64,000 nt of DNA from Synanceia verrucosa (lineage: Eukaryota; Chordata; Actinopteri; Perciformes; Synanceiidae), in NCBI GenBank assembly GCA_029721515.1, contig JAQQSB010001436.1, positions 49,996 to 113,995 of the forward strand. The letters are read 5' to 3'. The position numbers were made by a program, and so were the translations under genes. The notes below the pieces were generated by a model, which was given only the letters and a program-made list of their open reading frames with translations, ran no database searches and was not told where the DNA came from. Shown in pieces: positions 44,087-56,695 of this stretch (within the stretch, counting starts at the first letter, position 1; the number at the start of each line of letters is the position of its first letter).

Positions 44087-45402
44087 TTGGTGTGAATGCC
44101 CAAAGCATTCACACCTATGTTCTCCTACCTTTATTATTATTATTATTTTTCTTCCCCCCAGTTTTTTGGCTCGCTTCTTCTCCCACAGTTTTCAAGCTAG
44201 AAACTTCAAACCAACTTCAAAACGTGCGGCTTCATCGGGACACGTGTGCTATTACTTTTCATAACCGTAACCTTCATAATTTCCGAGTTATTAACCATAA
44301 TTCATCAAAATTTTCCCATTGAAAATGAATGGGGAGAGCTTCAAACTTCAAAAATTTTCAACCTCGAACAAACCTTCATAACTCCTTCATAATTGGACTT
44401 AGAAACTTCATTCAACTTTCAAAACGCAGGAAATTTCCCTGGCTACATATTCATAAATCATTGTCTATTCAAAAAATGTACGGTTCATTCACAATTTCAG
44501 CATATCTCAGACCATGAAATCTTCAAAAATCAGCCTTTAACATGGGTGTCTATTGCGTGCACTAGAGTGGGAGAACTACACACCTAGAGTGGAGAGCAGT
44601 GTCTGAAGCGCCTGAAAAAAATATTTTTAAATCGCGATTGTGAGGGCTACGTACACCCCACGGACATAATTTTTACATCAAAACGTTGGAAATTTCGTCC
44701 CGGTCGTAGCGATGTGTCTCTCGTGTCTGTGAGGTTTATAGTTTTGGCTCCAGACCCTTAATTAGGGCGGCACCTCCAGAAATCCCTCCATAGACTGCAA
44801 TGTTAATTTTCAGAGGAAAAGGCGTGAGGAAGCAGAGAAACCTCTTGTGTTTAACCTGCCGCTGTCAGCCTTCTGAGTGGGCTAGAGACATAAAATTTAC
44901 ATCGCTGCGATCGTCGCGAGCTCCTGCCGCCCACGGTCCAAACCCCAAAGCTGTACTCCTCACGGTTTTGGAGTTATTTAGAGGAGTTCGGCAGGGTCTG
45001 ACTCAGTTCAAATGAATGGCAGTCTAAGGGGACAGAAGCTGGCACAGGGAGAGGGAGTGAGAAGGGAGGGGCCGTCTCCATGGAAACGGCCCAGCTCTTG
45101 GCAGTTGACCTCAAGTGACCCTGCCTGGGGCTTATACAGGCTTCTGATCGATCAATGCTCATGATACAGAGAGTGGATGACATCATCAATCACACACACA
45201 CAGACAGACCAGGGGCGTGTCTAGACTTTTTTAAAGGGGGGGCCCGGGCCCAAAGGGGGCCCAAGTCATGCAGGGGTGGCCAGCAGAATTAGGTCAAACT
45301 CCAGAGGGGTAACTGTTTCCTCACAGGAAGCTGTGTCTATGACTGTCCTTTCAAAATAAAAGTCCCGAATTCTGATTGAGTCTTCACAGGAAACAAAGTC
45401 AG

Positions 45403-45911
45403 GCACGCACGTAGTGCGTGCTTCGGTGTGTTGGATTGCAACATGGATCTGGGACAGGCACACATTTACATTCAACTTTTGAATAAAATTCAAACATTTT
45501 CACCATTCAGCTTTTAAATTCAAATTCATGAATTATACATTCATAATTTTTCAACATTCATTCTGCTTAACCTTCATACTACTACATTCAACCCAGCATT
45601 CAGCAGTTTGGCTTCAGCTTTCATTTTCACAATTTCTATTCATACAATTCATTCTCATTCATTGTTTTTTTCAACATTTATTCTACTCCACCTTCCCAAA
45701 ACATTGAAAAAAATTACATTCATACAATACATTCATTTACAACTATTCATGTTTCTCTGCTTCATTCAAACACATTTAACTCAGCATCAGCAGATTGGTT
45801 TAGCCTTCAACTTCAAATATTAGATATTTTTTCTTTATCTTATATTTCTCCACTTTATTCATAAACATTAAATCTTTCAGTATCAGAGTAGCCTCATCTT
45901 TAATAAAATCC
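45403..45911 (+). repeat. Hairpin, satellite and AT-rich tract in copy C head
   Basis: One GTA-loop hairpin (45403-45421), a single 79-bp satellite unit near 45600, then degenerate A/T-rich TTCATT sequence, shorter than in A and B. No gene is seen. Confidence 0.75.
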
Positions 45912-46217
45912 TTACATTATTCCACATCCTCTGTTCATCACTGTTGAATAATACTGGAAGTATAAAATGCCCATTCCTGTGGTCCCTTCTGCCTCATAAA
46001 GTTTTGCAGCAATTTTGAGGGCATCTGTGATTGGAAACTGCTTTGGTGCCACACAGTAAATCCTCAGAATGTTCCAGACCTCTAGTCTGTGGATGTAACG
46101 TTTACTGAAGCTGGGATTATCCAACAGGTTACAACAACAATAAAAATAATAATAGAATGATAATAAGTAAATATTACATAATGATAGCAATGTAGTTTTA
46201 AATTTTTCTACTTTCAT
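45912..46217 (-). other. Unrecognised minus-strand ORF, copy C (101 codons)
   Basis: Same length as in B. The core reads NPSFSKRYIHRLEVWNILR, with copy-specific changes (TDALKIAAKLYEAEG). It lies just upstream of, and opposite to, the transposase promoter region. Function unknown. Confidence 0.4.
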
Positions 46218-46224
46218 ATGGTTG

Positions 46225-46399
46225 CAGTAGCTTCACTGGCTTTGACATTTAGCCTCCTACAGCCTCTTAAAGACAGTAATGTTAGCCCTGGTCACGGACA
46301 ATCCTGAGTGCCTCAATTTCCCAATGTCTTTGAACGCCCCAACTGTAATTCAGCTGCGTCACCGCGATTCCCGCCACTTCTGCTCCGACTCTCTGAGAG
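46225..46399 (+). promoter_or_regulatory. Putative promoter and exon 1, copy C
   Basis: Homologous to the A and B regions. The TTCCCGCC element is retained (GCGATTCCCGCCAC) before donor 46400. Confidence 0.4.
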
Positions 46400-48024
46400 G
46401 TAAGTCGTGTCTCTCTACTGATAACTCTTTAACAGTAAATGAGTGGTAAAATGACTTTAAAACACACAGCTTAAGTGCTTTAAAGTAACACGAAAATGTT
46501 GTGATAGCTCATGTGCTTTACACCAAGGAGGATATAGCCTCAAAGTAGCATTTCTTTTTGTACTTTTTCAGCTAACGTTAGCAATGCTGCTAACGGCCTT
46601 TAATGCTAACGTTAGCAGGTTAGTCAGCAAAAAAAGAGTCTTAACAAGTTTCCCCACCAAATAAGAAGTGCTGTCTTGTTCACTGTCTCACTGTCCACTT
46701 ACTAGGACACAACTGTGGAGCTGGAAGATAAAAAGTGAATCTGTCATGTTGTTAACTGCAATAAAGTGTCAGATAGAGACCAGCTAATCCTCATAGTTAT
46801 CAAAGTCACTGTACTGTTGCTGCTGCGCTGTGATTGGTTGAAGGTTACTGTACTGTTGCTACCGCTCTGTGATTGGCTGAAGGTAAGCCTTTTGGGTAGT
46901 ATGTGAAGGGGGCATGTCAATCAAACAGCAGCGAACTCTTATGATCCTGAGTTTGGGCTGTTGTCTTTTTCACTGTGTCAGTCAGTTACTGGTACATCAC
47001 TGTGAAGCTGGAAAATAAAAAGTGAATCTGTCATGTTGTTAACTGCAATAAAGTGTTAGATAGAGACCAGCTAATCCTCTTAGTTATTGCCTAGGTTTAT
47101 TAGCACTTTTAATTGCAGCCATTTTGTCATGTTATATCAAGGTGTACACTGGCATGGCTTTACTATTAAAAAAGAAATGTCATAGCAACTCCAGTGAGTC
47201 AGTGTGGACTCTACCTGGGTCATAATTAATGTTTCAGATTATAACTGTCTTCTCCCTGCAATGACATGTCAAAATGGCTGATGGTTAAAGGGCATCGTGC
47301 TCTGATGCTTGTCTGTGTCACTTTTTCACTAGCAGCTTTAGCTGTTAGCCTGCATTAAGCCACACAAGGCATACTTAAGACCAGCTAATCCTCACCGTTA
47401 TAGCCTAGATTTATTAGCCATTTTGTCATGTCATATCAGGGTGTACACTGATGTGGCCTTACTATTAAAAAGAAATTGATATTAATTTCATTTAGTGTGT
47501 CATAGCAACTCCAGTGAGCCAGTGTGGACTTTACCTGGGTCATAATTAATGTTCTAAATTATAACTGTCTTCTCCCTGTTATGACATGTCAAAATGGCTG
47601 CTGGTTAAAGGGCATTGTGCTGTGATGCTTGTCAGTGTCACTTTTTCTCTAGCAGCTTTAGCTGCTCAAATTAGCCACTCAAAGTTATTATATTCAAAAT
47701 AATTATCAATCCCACATTAGGTGGCTAACTCTGCAGTCTGAAAGGGCTTTTTCAACTGCATTATGATAGATGATTGGAAGTCCACACTAATATTGGATGC
47801 TAAATTCAAATCATGATTTTTAAAAATACAGTTAATTTTAAAGCATTCTTGCTAAAATTACAATTACATTGATTGTTGTGCTATTGTTAAATTCTGTTAC
47901 GTTTGTTTTGTAGCCTACATGTTTACAGTCATTAATAATGTACTTCAATATCAAGTCATGCAATAACCATACAGAATTATTTTAAGAAAATTAATTATTT
48001 TTTTCCTTATCTCTCACACTGTAG
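46400..48024 (+). other. Putative 5' leader intron, copy C (enlarged)
   Basis: The donor is GTAAGT and the acceptor CACTGTAG. At 1,625 bp it is about 340 bp longer than in A and B, because a block (about 47066-47345) is repeated with divergence at about 47380-47660. Confidence 0.65.
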
Positions 48025-48516
48025 ACGAAGCAGAAGTTGTCCCAACACCCCAACCCTTCTATCATCCGTCCTGCTCTGTCTTTTGTCTCTGCCTTGTTCT
48101 CTCTAACTGTATTTCACTCTGTGGGCCTTGCTTGTGCAATATTGCCCGGGCCTGAACCCCTGACATCCATCCTGCTCTGACTTTTGTCTCTCCCCTCACC
48201 CTTTATTTCAAGCTGTGGGATCTGATTTGGGCCGTAGGTCCAGTCCCCAACCTCTCTGTCATCCGTCCTGCTCTGCTCTCGCTGACTTTTTTCTCTCTCC
48301 CTTTATTTCACTCTTTGGCCTTGTTTGCGCCTGTGGCCCGGGCCTTTGAGAAAGAAAACCTTTGAGAAAGAAAACCTTTGAGAATTGAAACAAACCTTTC
48401 AAAAAACACTTTGAACAATACAAAAACTCTGGTCACATTGCAACATTTTTGAAAAACCACAAACATACCTGACCTTCAGACCTGACCTTTGACAAAACCC
48501 TGTGACTTCAGAAACC
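48025..48516 (+). other. Second leader exon / 5' UTR, copy C
   Basis: Contains the threefold CATCC(A/G)TCCTGCTCTG repeat and a small tandem repeat of CTTTGAGAAAGAAAAC near 48345-48375, then the A/C-rich stretch before the ATG. Confidence 0.5.
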
Positions 48517-51500
48517 ATGCCTCGAAAGGTAAGAGATCTCAAGCTGCAAAAGTACGTTGGCAGAAGTTTGATGATTTTCTACAGTCAACAGCATCTGAAA
48601 AAACAGTGAGTATTACAACTCAGAACAAACAAACAGTGAGTACTCCACCTCAGAGCAACAGAGAAGTAAATGTACCTGAATCTTCGAATGCAAATGTGAC
48701 ACGTGTGTTGGCATCTCGCAGTCAGGCCCACTGGAAATATGCTGATTCTAAGAACAGTTCGTGCACCTGTAACTCTGCGACATTTCTTGCTTTCCTTCAT
48801 GAGTTGAGACACCTCAGAAGTGCAGACCTTGATCTTGTTCTAGATGGAGGCCATGCAATGTACACACTTGTTATGAATCAACTGATTGCAGATAAACGAG
48901 CAGTTTCTAACCATTTGAACACTGAAGAGCTTCCTGAGATTGTTTTGGGCCACAGTCAGCAATACATAATGACAAAGTGTGAATCAATGATTGGAATGTT
49001 TACAGATGATGGAGCTTTCCCTAACCTCTCAAACAGACTGCAGTGCTTGTCTTCAGATGTGAACTACGCTCTGTTGATCATGGCTTCTCAGTGCATCGCT
49101 GTTTTCCGAGACCAACATGGAAAGTATGGCTTCTTTGACCCTCACTCTCGACGACCTGATGGTTTACCTCTTGGCCCATGGGGTACAGGTACAGGAACAG
49201 CTGTCATGTATACCTTCACTCATCTCAGTGAAATGATCAGAAAGATTGTCACAGTTTTCAGCTTGCTTGGTGCCAGCCCAAACTCTCCATATGAGTTGAT
49301 GCCTGTGACTTTTCAAAGTGTGGATGAACTGTGTGTAGATGAAAATGTGCCACATGTACAGTCCAGTGATGCTGATGATGCACATGTGAAAGAGCAGGAC
49401 CATCACAGTGTGCCCAGTGTAACAGAGGTTGACTTTGAAATGTCTGAAATGTGTTTGCCATCATGTTCAGTTACAGAGTCCATACCTTGTGTTGACATGC
49501 CATCAGATACTAATGAATTCGATCTAATAAAATATACAAAACATCAAAGGAGAAAGATTAAAAGAAGACTGATGGCTTTGGAAAAGAAACAGAGCAAAAA
49601 TGATGAAAGAAACAGAAGGCAGAAAATTAAAGAGATGGTTAAAAACAGGAAACGCAGAGAAAGATATGCTAAAGATGAAAATGTTAAGAAACAGAAAAAA
49701 TCCAATGAAATCCATCGTTACAGGCAAAATGTTGACTGCAGAAAAAGAAAGATTGATAAAACAACTGCTCGCTATCGACAGGACTCGAACTTCCAGCTAA
49801 AACGAAAACTTTACATAAGAAATCGTTACAGTCAAGACACTGGCTTTAAGCTGAAACAGAAGTCATATATGAGCAATCGTTACAGTAAAGACACTGGCTT
49901 TAAGCTGAAACAGAAGTCATATATGAGCAATCGTTACAGTAAAGACACTGGCTTTAAGCTGAGACAAAGATCACGTATAACTTCCAGCTATCGCCTGAAT
50001 GCCCATTTCAGACAAACTCAAAAGTCTTACATCACCCGTCGCTATGCCAACGACCCTGAATTCAGATCCAAACAAAAACAAACAATGAGACAGCTAATGA
50101 GAAACAAATACCTTGGATTCAGAGTGAGTAATAGCATGCAGTGTGCGTTTGATATCAGAAGAAAGTACAGATGGTTGAACAGACAAAATAACCCCCGTAA
50201 TGAGACTCAACAAAACCAAACTGATGACACTCTGATCAGAGAAGCTGTTAAAGTTTTTCAATCTGAAATAAAAAAAGGTCCCACTCATGTTTGTACAGTT
50301 TGCCACAGAGCATTGTTCCCTAATCAGGTGAAATGTTGCAACAGATCTACTTATGTTAAAAATCCTCTTGTTGTTGAAACTTGTCTGACAGGTGAGTTTG
50401 TTCATGTTTGCAATGATGAATGTCATTCTCAACTTTGCACAGTACCTGATGAGAGAAAGCGAGAGTGGATCTGTCATACTTGTCATGATCATCTTAGAAA
50501 TGGTAGAATGCCTTCCCTTGCAACAGCTAACAACTTACAGCTTGCAGATATTCCACCTGAGCTTAAAGATTTGAACATCTTGGAAAGACATCTTGTTGCT
50601 AAGTGCATCACGTTTGCAAAGATCATCCCTCTTCCTAAAGGTCAACAAAGAGCCGTTCAAGGTAACGTTGTTTGTGTTCCTTCTGAAGTCCAGGAAACAG
50701 TCAATGCTTTACCCAGACTGAGAAGTGAATCTCAAGTGATGAGAGTGAAACTGAAGAGACGATTGTGTTTCAAAGGTCATCAAGTCTTCCAAACTGTAAC
50801 TTGGTCTAAACTTGTGAGAGCTTTGCTTAAACTGAAAGAGGTTCATCCACAGTACGACGATGTAACTATCAGAGATGAGGCTGAGCTATGTGATCCAACA
50901 CTTCCTGATGAAGGTGAGGATGATGATGCTGATGAGGAGGACAAAATGGATGATAATGATTACGATGCTGAGGATCTGATGGAAATTGACGCTTTTGAGA
51001 ACGATGCGCTTTGTGAAGCAGTAACTGATCCTGAACTCATTGAACAGATTGTTGACGGTCAGTCTTGTGATGACCATCAACCACAGCAGCAGTCAGATGA
51101 TAAAGAACAAGAAGGTGATGAACCTAATGGTGGCGTTGCTCTTGAGTCTTGTTTACAGCCTTGTGATGTTGCAGAGGAGATCTTGAGCTTCAGTGAAGGA
51201 ATCTACTCTGTTGCCCCTGCTGAAGGAAACAAACCAGTCAGCTTTTTCAAAACACCTCATCTTGAGGCGATGGCTTTCCCTGTTCAGTTTCCCACTGGTG
51301 AAAACACTCTGGATGAAAACAGACCTATCAGGTTAACGCCTTCCAGTTATTTCAAAACGAGGCTTTCTTGTGTTGATGATCGTTTTGCCAGAGATTCAAA
51401 CTACTTGTTCTTTGCACAGTTTGTAACTGAGATACACCAGGCTACTTCCAGCATGAGGATACAGTTGCGTAAAGGTCGTCCTTTTACTAGAGATGGTCGC

Positions 51501-52925
51501 AGAATAACTAATGCAATGTTGCAAGACAGAGAGGAAGTTGAAAGACTTGTGCGTAACAGATATGTCACCAGATTTATGACTCCACTCAGAGGCACTCCAG
51601 CATACTGGGAAAAAACCACTAAAGATCTCTTTGCTATGATCAGACAGTTGGGAACTCCCACCTTCTTTTGTACATTTTCTGCTGCAGAGATGCGTTGGAA
51701 AGAGGTCATTACAGTCATTAAGGCTCAACAAGGAGAACGTGTGAATTTTGATGAGCTCGACTGGTCTTCCAAGTGTGACATACTGCGAAGCAATCCCGTG
51801 ACAACGATGCGTATGTTTGACAAACGTGTTGAGGCTCTATTCAGAGATTTGCTTTTGTCACCAGCTGAACCCATTGGAAAAGTCATTGACTACTTTTACC
51901 GTTTGGAGTTTCAGCACAGAGGCAGTCCACACATTCATTGTCTCATTTGGGTCGAAGGTGCACCTGTGTTTGAGGAAGACAGTGATCAGGAGATTTGTGA
52001 CTTTGTTGACAAATACATTACAGCTCAACTGCCCAATCCAGACTCAGAACCTGACCTGCATAAAAAAGTAACCGAAGTTCAGATGCACAGCAAAAAGCAT
52101 TCGAAGACGTGTGTGAAACATCCTGGTGCGAGTTGTCGTTTTGGCTTTCCTAAACAACCTTGCCCACAAACCATGATACTGAGATCCTTAGAGACTGAAG
52201 ATCAGAGTGCAGCTAACGCCGCAAAAGTCAAACTCACAAAAGTGAAATCTTTGCTTGAAGAATCTGAAAATGCCAACCTGACTTTGGAACAACTTCTGTC
52301 TCTGAGTGAGCTCACCGTTACAGAATATCTTCGATGTCTAGAGTTGACGACCAAATCCAGTGCTGTTGTATATAAGAGAGATCCAAAAGATGCTTGGGTG
52401 AATTGTTACAATCGTCATCTTCTTGAAGGCTGGGATGCTAATTTGGACATTCAGTTCATTCTCAACGCTTACTCCTGTATCATGTACATCTGCAGCTACA
52501 TCACTAAAGCCGAGCATGGTTTAAGTGAGTACCTGAAGTCAATGATTGAAAACATGCGTCAGGGAAATGTGAACGAGAGCGATGAGATGAAACAAATAAT
52601 GCAGGCGTACTCCAAAAAAAGAGAAGTCAGTGCTCAGGAGTGTGTTGCTCGTGTTTGTGGCCTCCACATGAAAAAATGCTCACGCAGCGTTGTGTTTGTT
52701 CCGACAGATGACAATGCGCTGAAAATGAGTTACCCTCTCTCAGCTCTAGAGAACAGACCAGCAGACTCTGAGAACGTGTGGATGAGTGGTTTACCTGACA
52801 AGTACAAATGCAGACCTGAAACACCAGAATTTGAGGCAATGTGTTTGGCTGATTTTGCTGCTACTTGTAGGATTGTCTATGGTGAACAAGCAAAAAGGTC
52901 CAAATGTTCTTCCTCTTCTGAATGA
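48489..52925 (+). CDS. Copy C frame 1: protease-like through Rep
   Basis: The 1,478-codon frame opens at a non-ATG codon (TTG 48489). Its first in-frame ATG is 48858, which would remove the Cys of the protease-like domain. Visible motifs are [13 protein letters not shown], three [12 protein letters not shown] modules (about 49818-49970), CTVC/CC and [12 protein letters not shown] zinc clusters, and the DUF6570-like and acidic regions. Rep carries HIH at 51930, an intact [16 protein letters not shown] cysteine segment, and MYICSYITK with the two Tyr codons at 52485 and 52497. It ends at 52925 after the extra A. Confidence 0.92.
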   Translation: MTKPCDFRNHASKGKRSQAAKVRWQKFDDFLQSTASEKTVSITTQNKQTVSTPPQSNREVNVPESSNANVTRVLASRSQAHWKYADSKNSSCTCNSATFLAFLHELRHLRSADLDLVLDGGHAMYTLVMNQLIADKRAVSNHLNTEELPEIVLGHSQQYIMTKCESMIGMFTDDGAFPNLSNRLQCLSSDVNYALLIMASQCIAVFRDQHGKYGFFDPHSRRPDGLPLGPWGTGTGTAVMYTFTHLSEMIRKIVTVFSLLGASPNSPYELMPVTFQSVDELCVDENVPHVQSSDADDAHVKEQDHHSVPSVTEVDFEMSEMCLPSCSVTESIPCVDMPSDTNEFDLIKYTKHQRRKIKRRLMALEKKQSKNDERNRRQKIKEMVKNRKRRERYAKDENVKKQKKSNEIHRYRQNVDCRKRKIDKTTARYRQDSNFQLKRKLYIRNRYSQDTGFKLKQKSYMSNRYSKDTGFKLKQKSYMSNRYSKDTGFKLRQRSRITSSYRLNAHFRQTQKSYITRRYANDPEFRSKQKQTMRQLMRNKYLGFRVSNSMQCAFDIRRKYRWLNRQNNPRNETQQNQTDDTLIREAVKVFQSEIKKGPTHVCTVCHRALFPNQVKCCNRSTYVKNPLVVETCLTGEFVHVCNDECHSQLCTVPDERKREWICHTCHDHLRNGRMPSLATANNLQLADIPPELKDLNILERHLVAKCITFAKIIPLPKGQQRAVQGNVVCVPSEVQETVNALPRLRSESQVMRVKLKRRLCFKGHQVFQTVTWSKLVRALLKLKEVHPQYDDVTIRDEAELCDPTLPDEGEDDDADEEDKMDDNDYDAEDLMEIDAFENDALCEAVTDPELIEQIVDGQSCDDHQPQQQSDDKEQEGDEPNGGVALESCLQPCDVAEEILSFSEGIYSVAPAEGNKPVSFFKTPHLEAMAFPVQFPTGENTLDENRPIRLTPSSYFKTRLSCVDDRFARDSNYLFFAQFVTEIHQATSSMRIQLRKGRPFTRDGRRITNAMLQDREEVERLVRNRYVTRFMTPLRGTPAYWEKTTKDLFAMIRQLGTPTFFCTFSAAEMRWKEVITVIKAQQGERVNFDELDWSSKCDILRSNPVTTMRMFDKRVEALFRDLLLSPAEPIGKVIDYFYRLEFQHRGSPHIHCLIWVEGAPVFEEDSDQEICDFVDKYITAQLPNPDSEPDLHKKVTEVQMHSKKHSKTCVKHPGASCRFGFPKQPCPQTMILRSLETEDQSAANAAKVKLTKVKSLLEESENANLTLEQLLSLSELTVTEYLRCLELTTKSSAVVYKRDPKDAWVNCYNRHLLEGWDANLDIQFILNAYSCIMYICSYITKAEHGLSEYLKSMIENMRQGNVNESDEMKQIMQAYSKKREVSAQECVARVCGLHMKKCSRSVVFVPTDDNALKMSYPLSALENRPADSENVWMSGLPDKYKCRPETPEFEAMCLADFAATCRIVYGEQAKRSKCSSSSE

Positions 52926-55554
52926 AATGGGCTTTGTCCAGAGGAGAACCAATGATAAACCTGCTGTAATTAAGTATCACCGTTTCTCACAGGAAAAGAA
53001 CCCTGAGGACTTTTATGGCACTTTGCTGAAACTTTACCTACCTCATCGTGCAGAGTCGCAGATGAAAAGCAGTCATTTCCCTACCTACCGTTCCTTTCAT
53101 GATGGTGCTGCTGTTTGGCTACCTGGTTCAGAGCATCCAGAGTCAGTGCTTCAGATTGTCAAAAGAAACAGAGAGAAGTATGAGAAACACAGGAATGACA
53201 TTGATAATGCTATTGAAGAGTTTGAACAAACCGGTGGCATTAGAGATGAGTGGTCGAATCTGGCTCCAGAATGCGAACTGCAGAGATTAGAGTGCATTGA
53301 AGAACTTGAAGCGAGACAACCTGACTGTGACAACGTTCAAGAGAATGTACCTGATTTAAACCTTGGTTCAGACTCTAGACCAGGCTGTGCAGTAACCAGA
53401 GAAGTCCCTGAGATTGATCCTACAGTGTTACGGCAAATGTATCAGAACTTGAATCAGAAGCAAGCATCCATGTTTTACACTGTGAGAGACTGGTGCTTGA
53501 AGCGTGTCTGTGGCTTAAACCCTGATCAGTTCTTCTATTATGTCAATGGTGGTGCAGGAACAGGAAAATCACACCTGATCAAATGTATCCATGCAGAGGC
53601 AACCAAGATACTGAGCAGACTACCATGTCATGCAGAGGAAGCAGACATATCTAAACCTACTGTCTTGTTGACTGCATTCACTGGAACTGCAGCGTTCAAC
53701 ATAAATGGAACTACTTTACATTCTCTGCTTAAACTGCCAAGAAGCCTAAAGCCTCCTTTTCAGGGTCTTGGCAATAAACTTGACGAAGTGAGAGCTGAGC
53801 TTTCAAACGCTGAAATCCTCATCATTGATGAAATTTCTATGGTTTCAAGGTCTCTGTTTGCCTATGTCGATCACAGATTGAAGCAGATCAAAGGAAGTGT
53901 AAAACCTTTTGGTGGCATGTCGGTTCTTGCTGTTGGAGATTTCTATCAGTTACCTCCAGTCAGACAGGCTAAACCTCTGTGTGTCTTTGATCCGTCTCAG
54001 CTTGACCTCTGGTGTCAACATTTTAAGATGATCACGCTGACTGAAATCATGCGTCAAAAAGATGATGTACCTTTTGCTGAGATGCTGAACAGAATCCGTG
54101 TCAAAGGAAAGACAGATGACTTGTTGGAGGAAGATAAAGCTCTGCTTTATCAGACAATCACAGATCAGGCTCACTGTCCTAAAGATGTTCTGCATATCTA
54201 TGCTACCAACAAACAAGTTGATGAGCATAACTCTGCTGTGTTAACTGAGTTTCACTCTGACATTGTGAAAATAAATGCAGACGACTATCAGAAAGACCCC
54301 AGAACTGGCAGAATGGAAAGAAAGGCCGTACCTTATCAAGGCACTAAAAAAGAACTACCTGACTACATAAATGTTGCACTTGGTGCTCATGTGATGATAA
54401 CCAGAAACATTGATGTTCAGGCTGGCCTTTGTAATGGAACATTTGCTCTGATTTCACAGATTGTGACTGATGTAGGTGGTCCACATGTGTGTAAACTTGG
54501 TTTGCAACTTGTCAGTGGAAATAATACTGGTGCAGCCAATAATGTTGTGTTCATAAAGAGAGAGGAAGAGAATCTGAAGCAGAAAGGAGTGGTTCGCAGA
54601 CAGTTTCCATTAAAACTGGCATTCGCTTGTACGATCCATAAAGTTCAAGGTATGACAGCTTCTTCTGCTGTTGTATCACTGAAAGGCATCTTTGAGCATG
54701 GCATGGCTTATGTTGCTCTCAGCAGAGTAACTTCTCTCAGTGGACTACATATTCTGGATTTTGATGAGAAAAAGATACATGCTAACCCAGAGATCAAAGT
54801 GGCTCTTGCTAGTATGGCAGAAGTTTCATTGCAGGATGTTATGCCTCTTTTTCATCTCCCATTAGAAGCATTTGACAGACCAGATACTCTGACTGTTGTC
54901 CATCATAACACAGAAGGACTACCAGCTCATGTCTCTGACCTTAAAAGTCACCATGAGCTTCATCTGGCAGACATCTTGTGTCTAACTGAAACTCACCTTG
55001 TGGGATCTTTTGTATCTGAAAGTCTTCAGTTAGACGGTTACAACTTGTTTCATCGAAACAGAAACGTGTCCTATACTAACAACCCTAACATGGCCAACAA
55101 AACTGGTGGTGGAATTGCGATCTATGTGAAAAACCACATCAAAGTACAGGAGAAGCGTTACATCCAGAACGCTACTGACATTGAGTTTACTGTTGTTAAA
55201 CTTGAAGCACCATTCAAAGGTGTCATTGCAGCAGTTTACAGACCTCCGAGCTACAGTGTTCAGTCTTTCTTGTCCAATCTGGAAAAGCTGTTAGATGCGC
55301 TGGAAATACTGGATCAACATCCGATCTTAGTTTGTGGAGATTTTAATGAAGATCTGTTGTCTGGAACAAACAAGCCAATACTGGCACTGTTTGAGTCTAA
55401 AGGTTACGGCCAAGTCATCAGTTCATCTACCACAGAGAAAAATACACTATTGGACCCTGTTTTCATCTCAAGGCCACAGTGCTGTTTGTATTCAGGTGTG
55501 CTAAAAACTTACTACAGCTATCATAATCCTGTCTACTGTGTAGTGAACTTTTAA
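48517..55554 (+). pseudogene. Helitron protease-Rep-helicase-EEP transposase, copy C (two lesions)
   Basis: This is the most complete copy. Full length would be about 2,345 residues with protease-like domain, basic repeats, zinc clusters, DUF6570-like segment, acidic linker, Rep, helicase and EEP. Only two disabling changes are visible. One A is missing at 48525-48527, just after the ATG at 48517, putting the start out of frame with the body. One A is extra at 52892-52896, separating Rep from helicase. Both are homopolymer indels, so either could be an assembly error and the gene might be intact in the animal. Confidence 0.93.
52786..55554 (+). CDS. Copy C frame 2: helicase plus EEP endonuclease
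   Basis: The homologous sequence starts at about 52897; the upstream part of this open frame is out of register. It carries the full Pif1-type helicase in one frame: Walker A (53548-53571), [35 protein letters not shown] and [14 protein letters not shown] follows from about 54891: [39 protein letters not shown] and SYHNPVYC, stopping at TAA 55552. The Tyr replacing Asp in the last motif is shared with A. Confidence 0.92.
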   Translation: MVYLTSTNADLKHQNLRQCVWLILLLLVGLSMVNKQKGPNVLPLLNEMGFVQRRTNDKPAVIKYHRFSQEKNPEDFYGTLLKLYLPHRAESQMKSSHFPTYRSFHDGAAVWLPGSEHPESVLQIVKRNREKYEKHRNDIDNAIEEFEQTGGIRDEWSNLAPECELQRLECIEELEARQPDCDNVQENVPDLNLGSDSRPGCAVTREVPEIDPTVLRQMYQNLNQKQASMFYTVRDWCLKRVCGLNPDQFFYYVNGGAGTGKSHLIKCIHAEATKILSRLPCHAEEADISKPTVLLTAFTGTAAFNINGTTLHSLLKLPRSLKPPFQGLGNKLDEVRAELSNAEILIIDEISMVSRSLFAYVDHRLKQIKGSVKPFGGMSVLAVGDFYQLPPVRQAKPLCVFDPSQLDLWCQHFKMITLTEIMRQKDDVPFAEMLNRIRVKGKTDDLLEEDKALLYQTITDQAHCPKDVLHIYATNKQVDEHNSAVLTEFHSDIVKINADDYQKDPRTGRMERKAVPYQGTKKELPDYINVALGAHVMITRNIDVQAGLCNGTFALISQIVTDVGGPHVCKLGLQLVSGNNTGAANNVVFIKREEENLKQKGVVRRQFPLKLAFACTIHKVQGMTASSAVVSLKGIFEHGMAYVALSRVTSLSGLHILDFDEKKIHANPEIKVALASMAEVSLQDVMPLFHLPLEAFDRPDTLTVVHHNTEGLPAHVSDLKSHHELHLADILCLTETHLVGSFVSESLQLDGYNLFHRNRNVSYTNNPNMANKTGGGIAIYVKNHIKVQEKRYIQNATDIEFTVVKLEAPFKGVIAAVYRPPSYSVQSFLSNLEKLLDALEILDQHPILVCGDFNEDLLSGTNKPILALFESKGYGQVISSSTTEKNTLLDPVFISRPQCCLYSGVLKTYYSYHNPVYCVVNF

Positions 55555-55613
55555 GTCTTGTCAGCAAACCATAACTGTTGTAAAATTCAGAAGTCTCAAT
55601 CCTTTACAGTAAT

Positions 55614-56695
55614 GATGGGGGGGGTCGTCCTTTGAAGGGAGGGTGGGATGGAGGGACGATCCCCCCGACAATAAAGTAGATGTCCGTCGTTTGCAGATAT
55701 GATGAAAAATGGGAGATTTTTATCTTCCATTTTATTCAGTGGCAAATACTTTGAGAGAGAGCATTGTTTTGTACAGAGCATTATATTTCCAGAGCATTGT
55801 TTTGTACAGAGCATTATATTTCCAGAGCATTGTTTTTACAGAGAATTATATTTCCAGAGCATTGTTTTTACAGAGAATTATATTTATTTTAAATTCACAA
55901 CAAATTTAGTTGCTCTAATTATAAAATGTCAACCAGTTGAGCTGGGCCTAGGTACACAAGTGACAAGTGACATGAAGTAATGTAGTGTTTATTTCCTCTG
56001 GTCATTGAAAACGTAAACAGGCTGATCACTGTCCATGTGTTTTTCTAACAGATTCTCTACTTTGTGTCAACAAACACTTTTAAAGGCCAACATATATAAT
56101 GGGGGGGATCGTCCTTTGCAGCCAGGCTATAACATCTGGTCCTGGCTGCTCCAGCCTCTCAGAGGCTGGCAGGGATGGAGGGACGATCCCTCCGACAAAA
56201 ACTAGATGTCCGTCGTTTACAGATAGGATGAAAAATGGGAGATTTTTATCTTCCATTTTATTGAGTGGCAAATACTTTGTGAGGAACTAAGAATTTTACA
56301 GAGCATTATATGTACAGAGCATTATATTTACAGAACATTATATGTACAGAGCATTATATTTACAGAACATTATATGTACAGAACATTATATTTACAGAGC
56401 ATTATATTTACAGAGCATTATATTTACAGAGCATTATATGTACAGAGCATTATATTTACAGAGCATTGTTTTGTACAGAGTGTTATATTTTCAGAGCATT
56501 ATGTTTATATTAAATTCACAACAAATTAAATTACTCTTAGTTGAGCTGGGCCCAGGCACACAAGTGGTAAGTAACATGAAGCAATGTACTGTTTATTTCC
56601 TCTGTTCATTGAGGAGGTAAACATGCTGATCACTGTCTATGTGTTTGTCTAACTGTTTCTTTTCTCTATGTGAGCAAACACCTTTAAAGGCCAAC
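55614..56695 (+). repeat. Tandem duplication block with foldbacks and 16-bp minisatellite, copy C
   Basis: Homologous to 12166-13376. The minisatellite (56293-56468) has about 11 units, the fewest of the three copies. The TTTT-loop hairpin of the second block begins near 56229. Non-coding. Confidence 0.8.
55670..55675 (+). terminator. Poly(A) signal AATAAA, copy C transposase
   Basis: About 115 bases after the stop, at the base of the G/C foldback, as in A and B. Confidence 0.55.
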
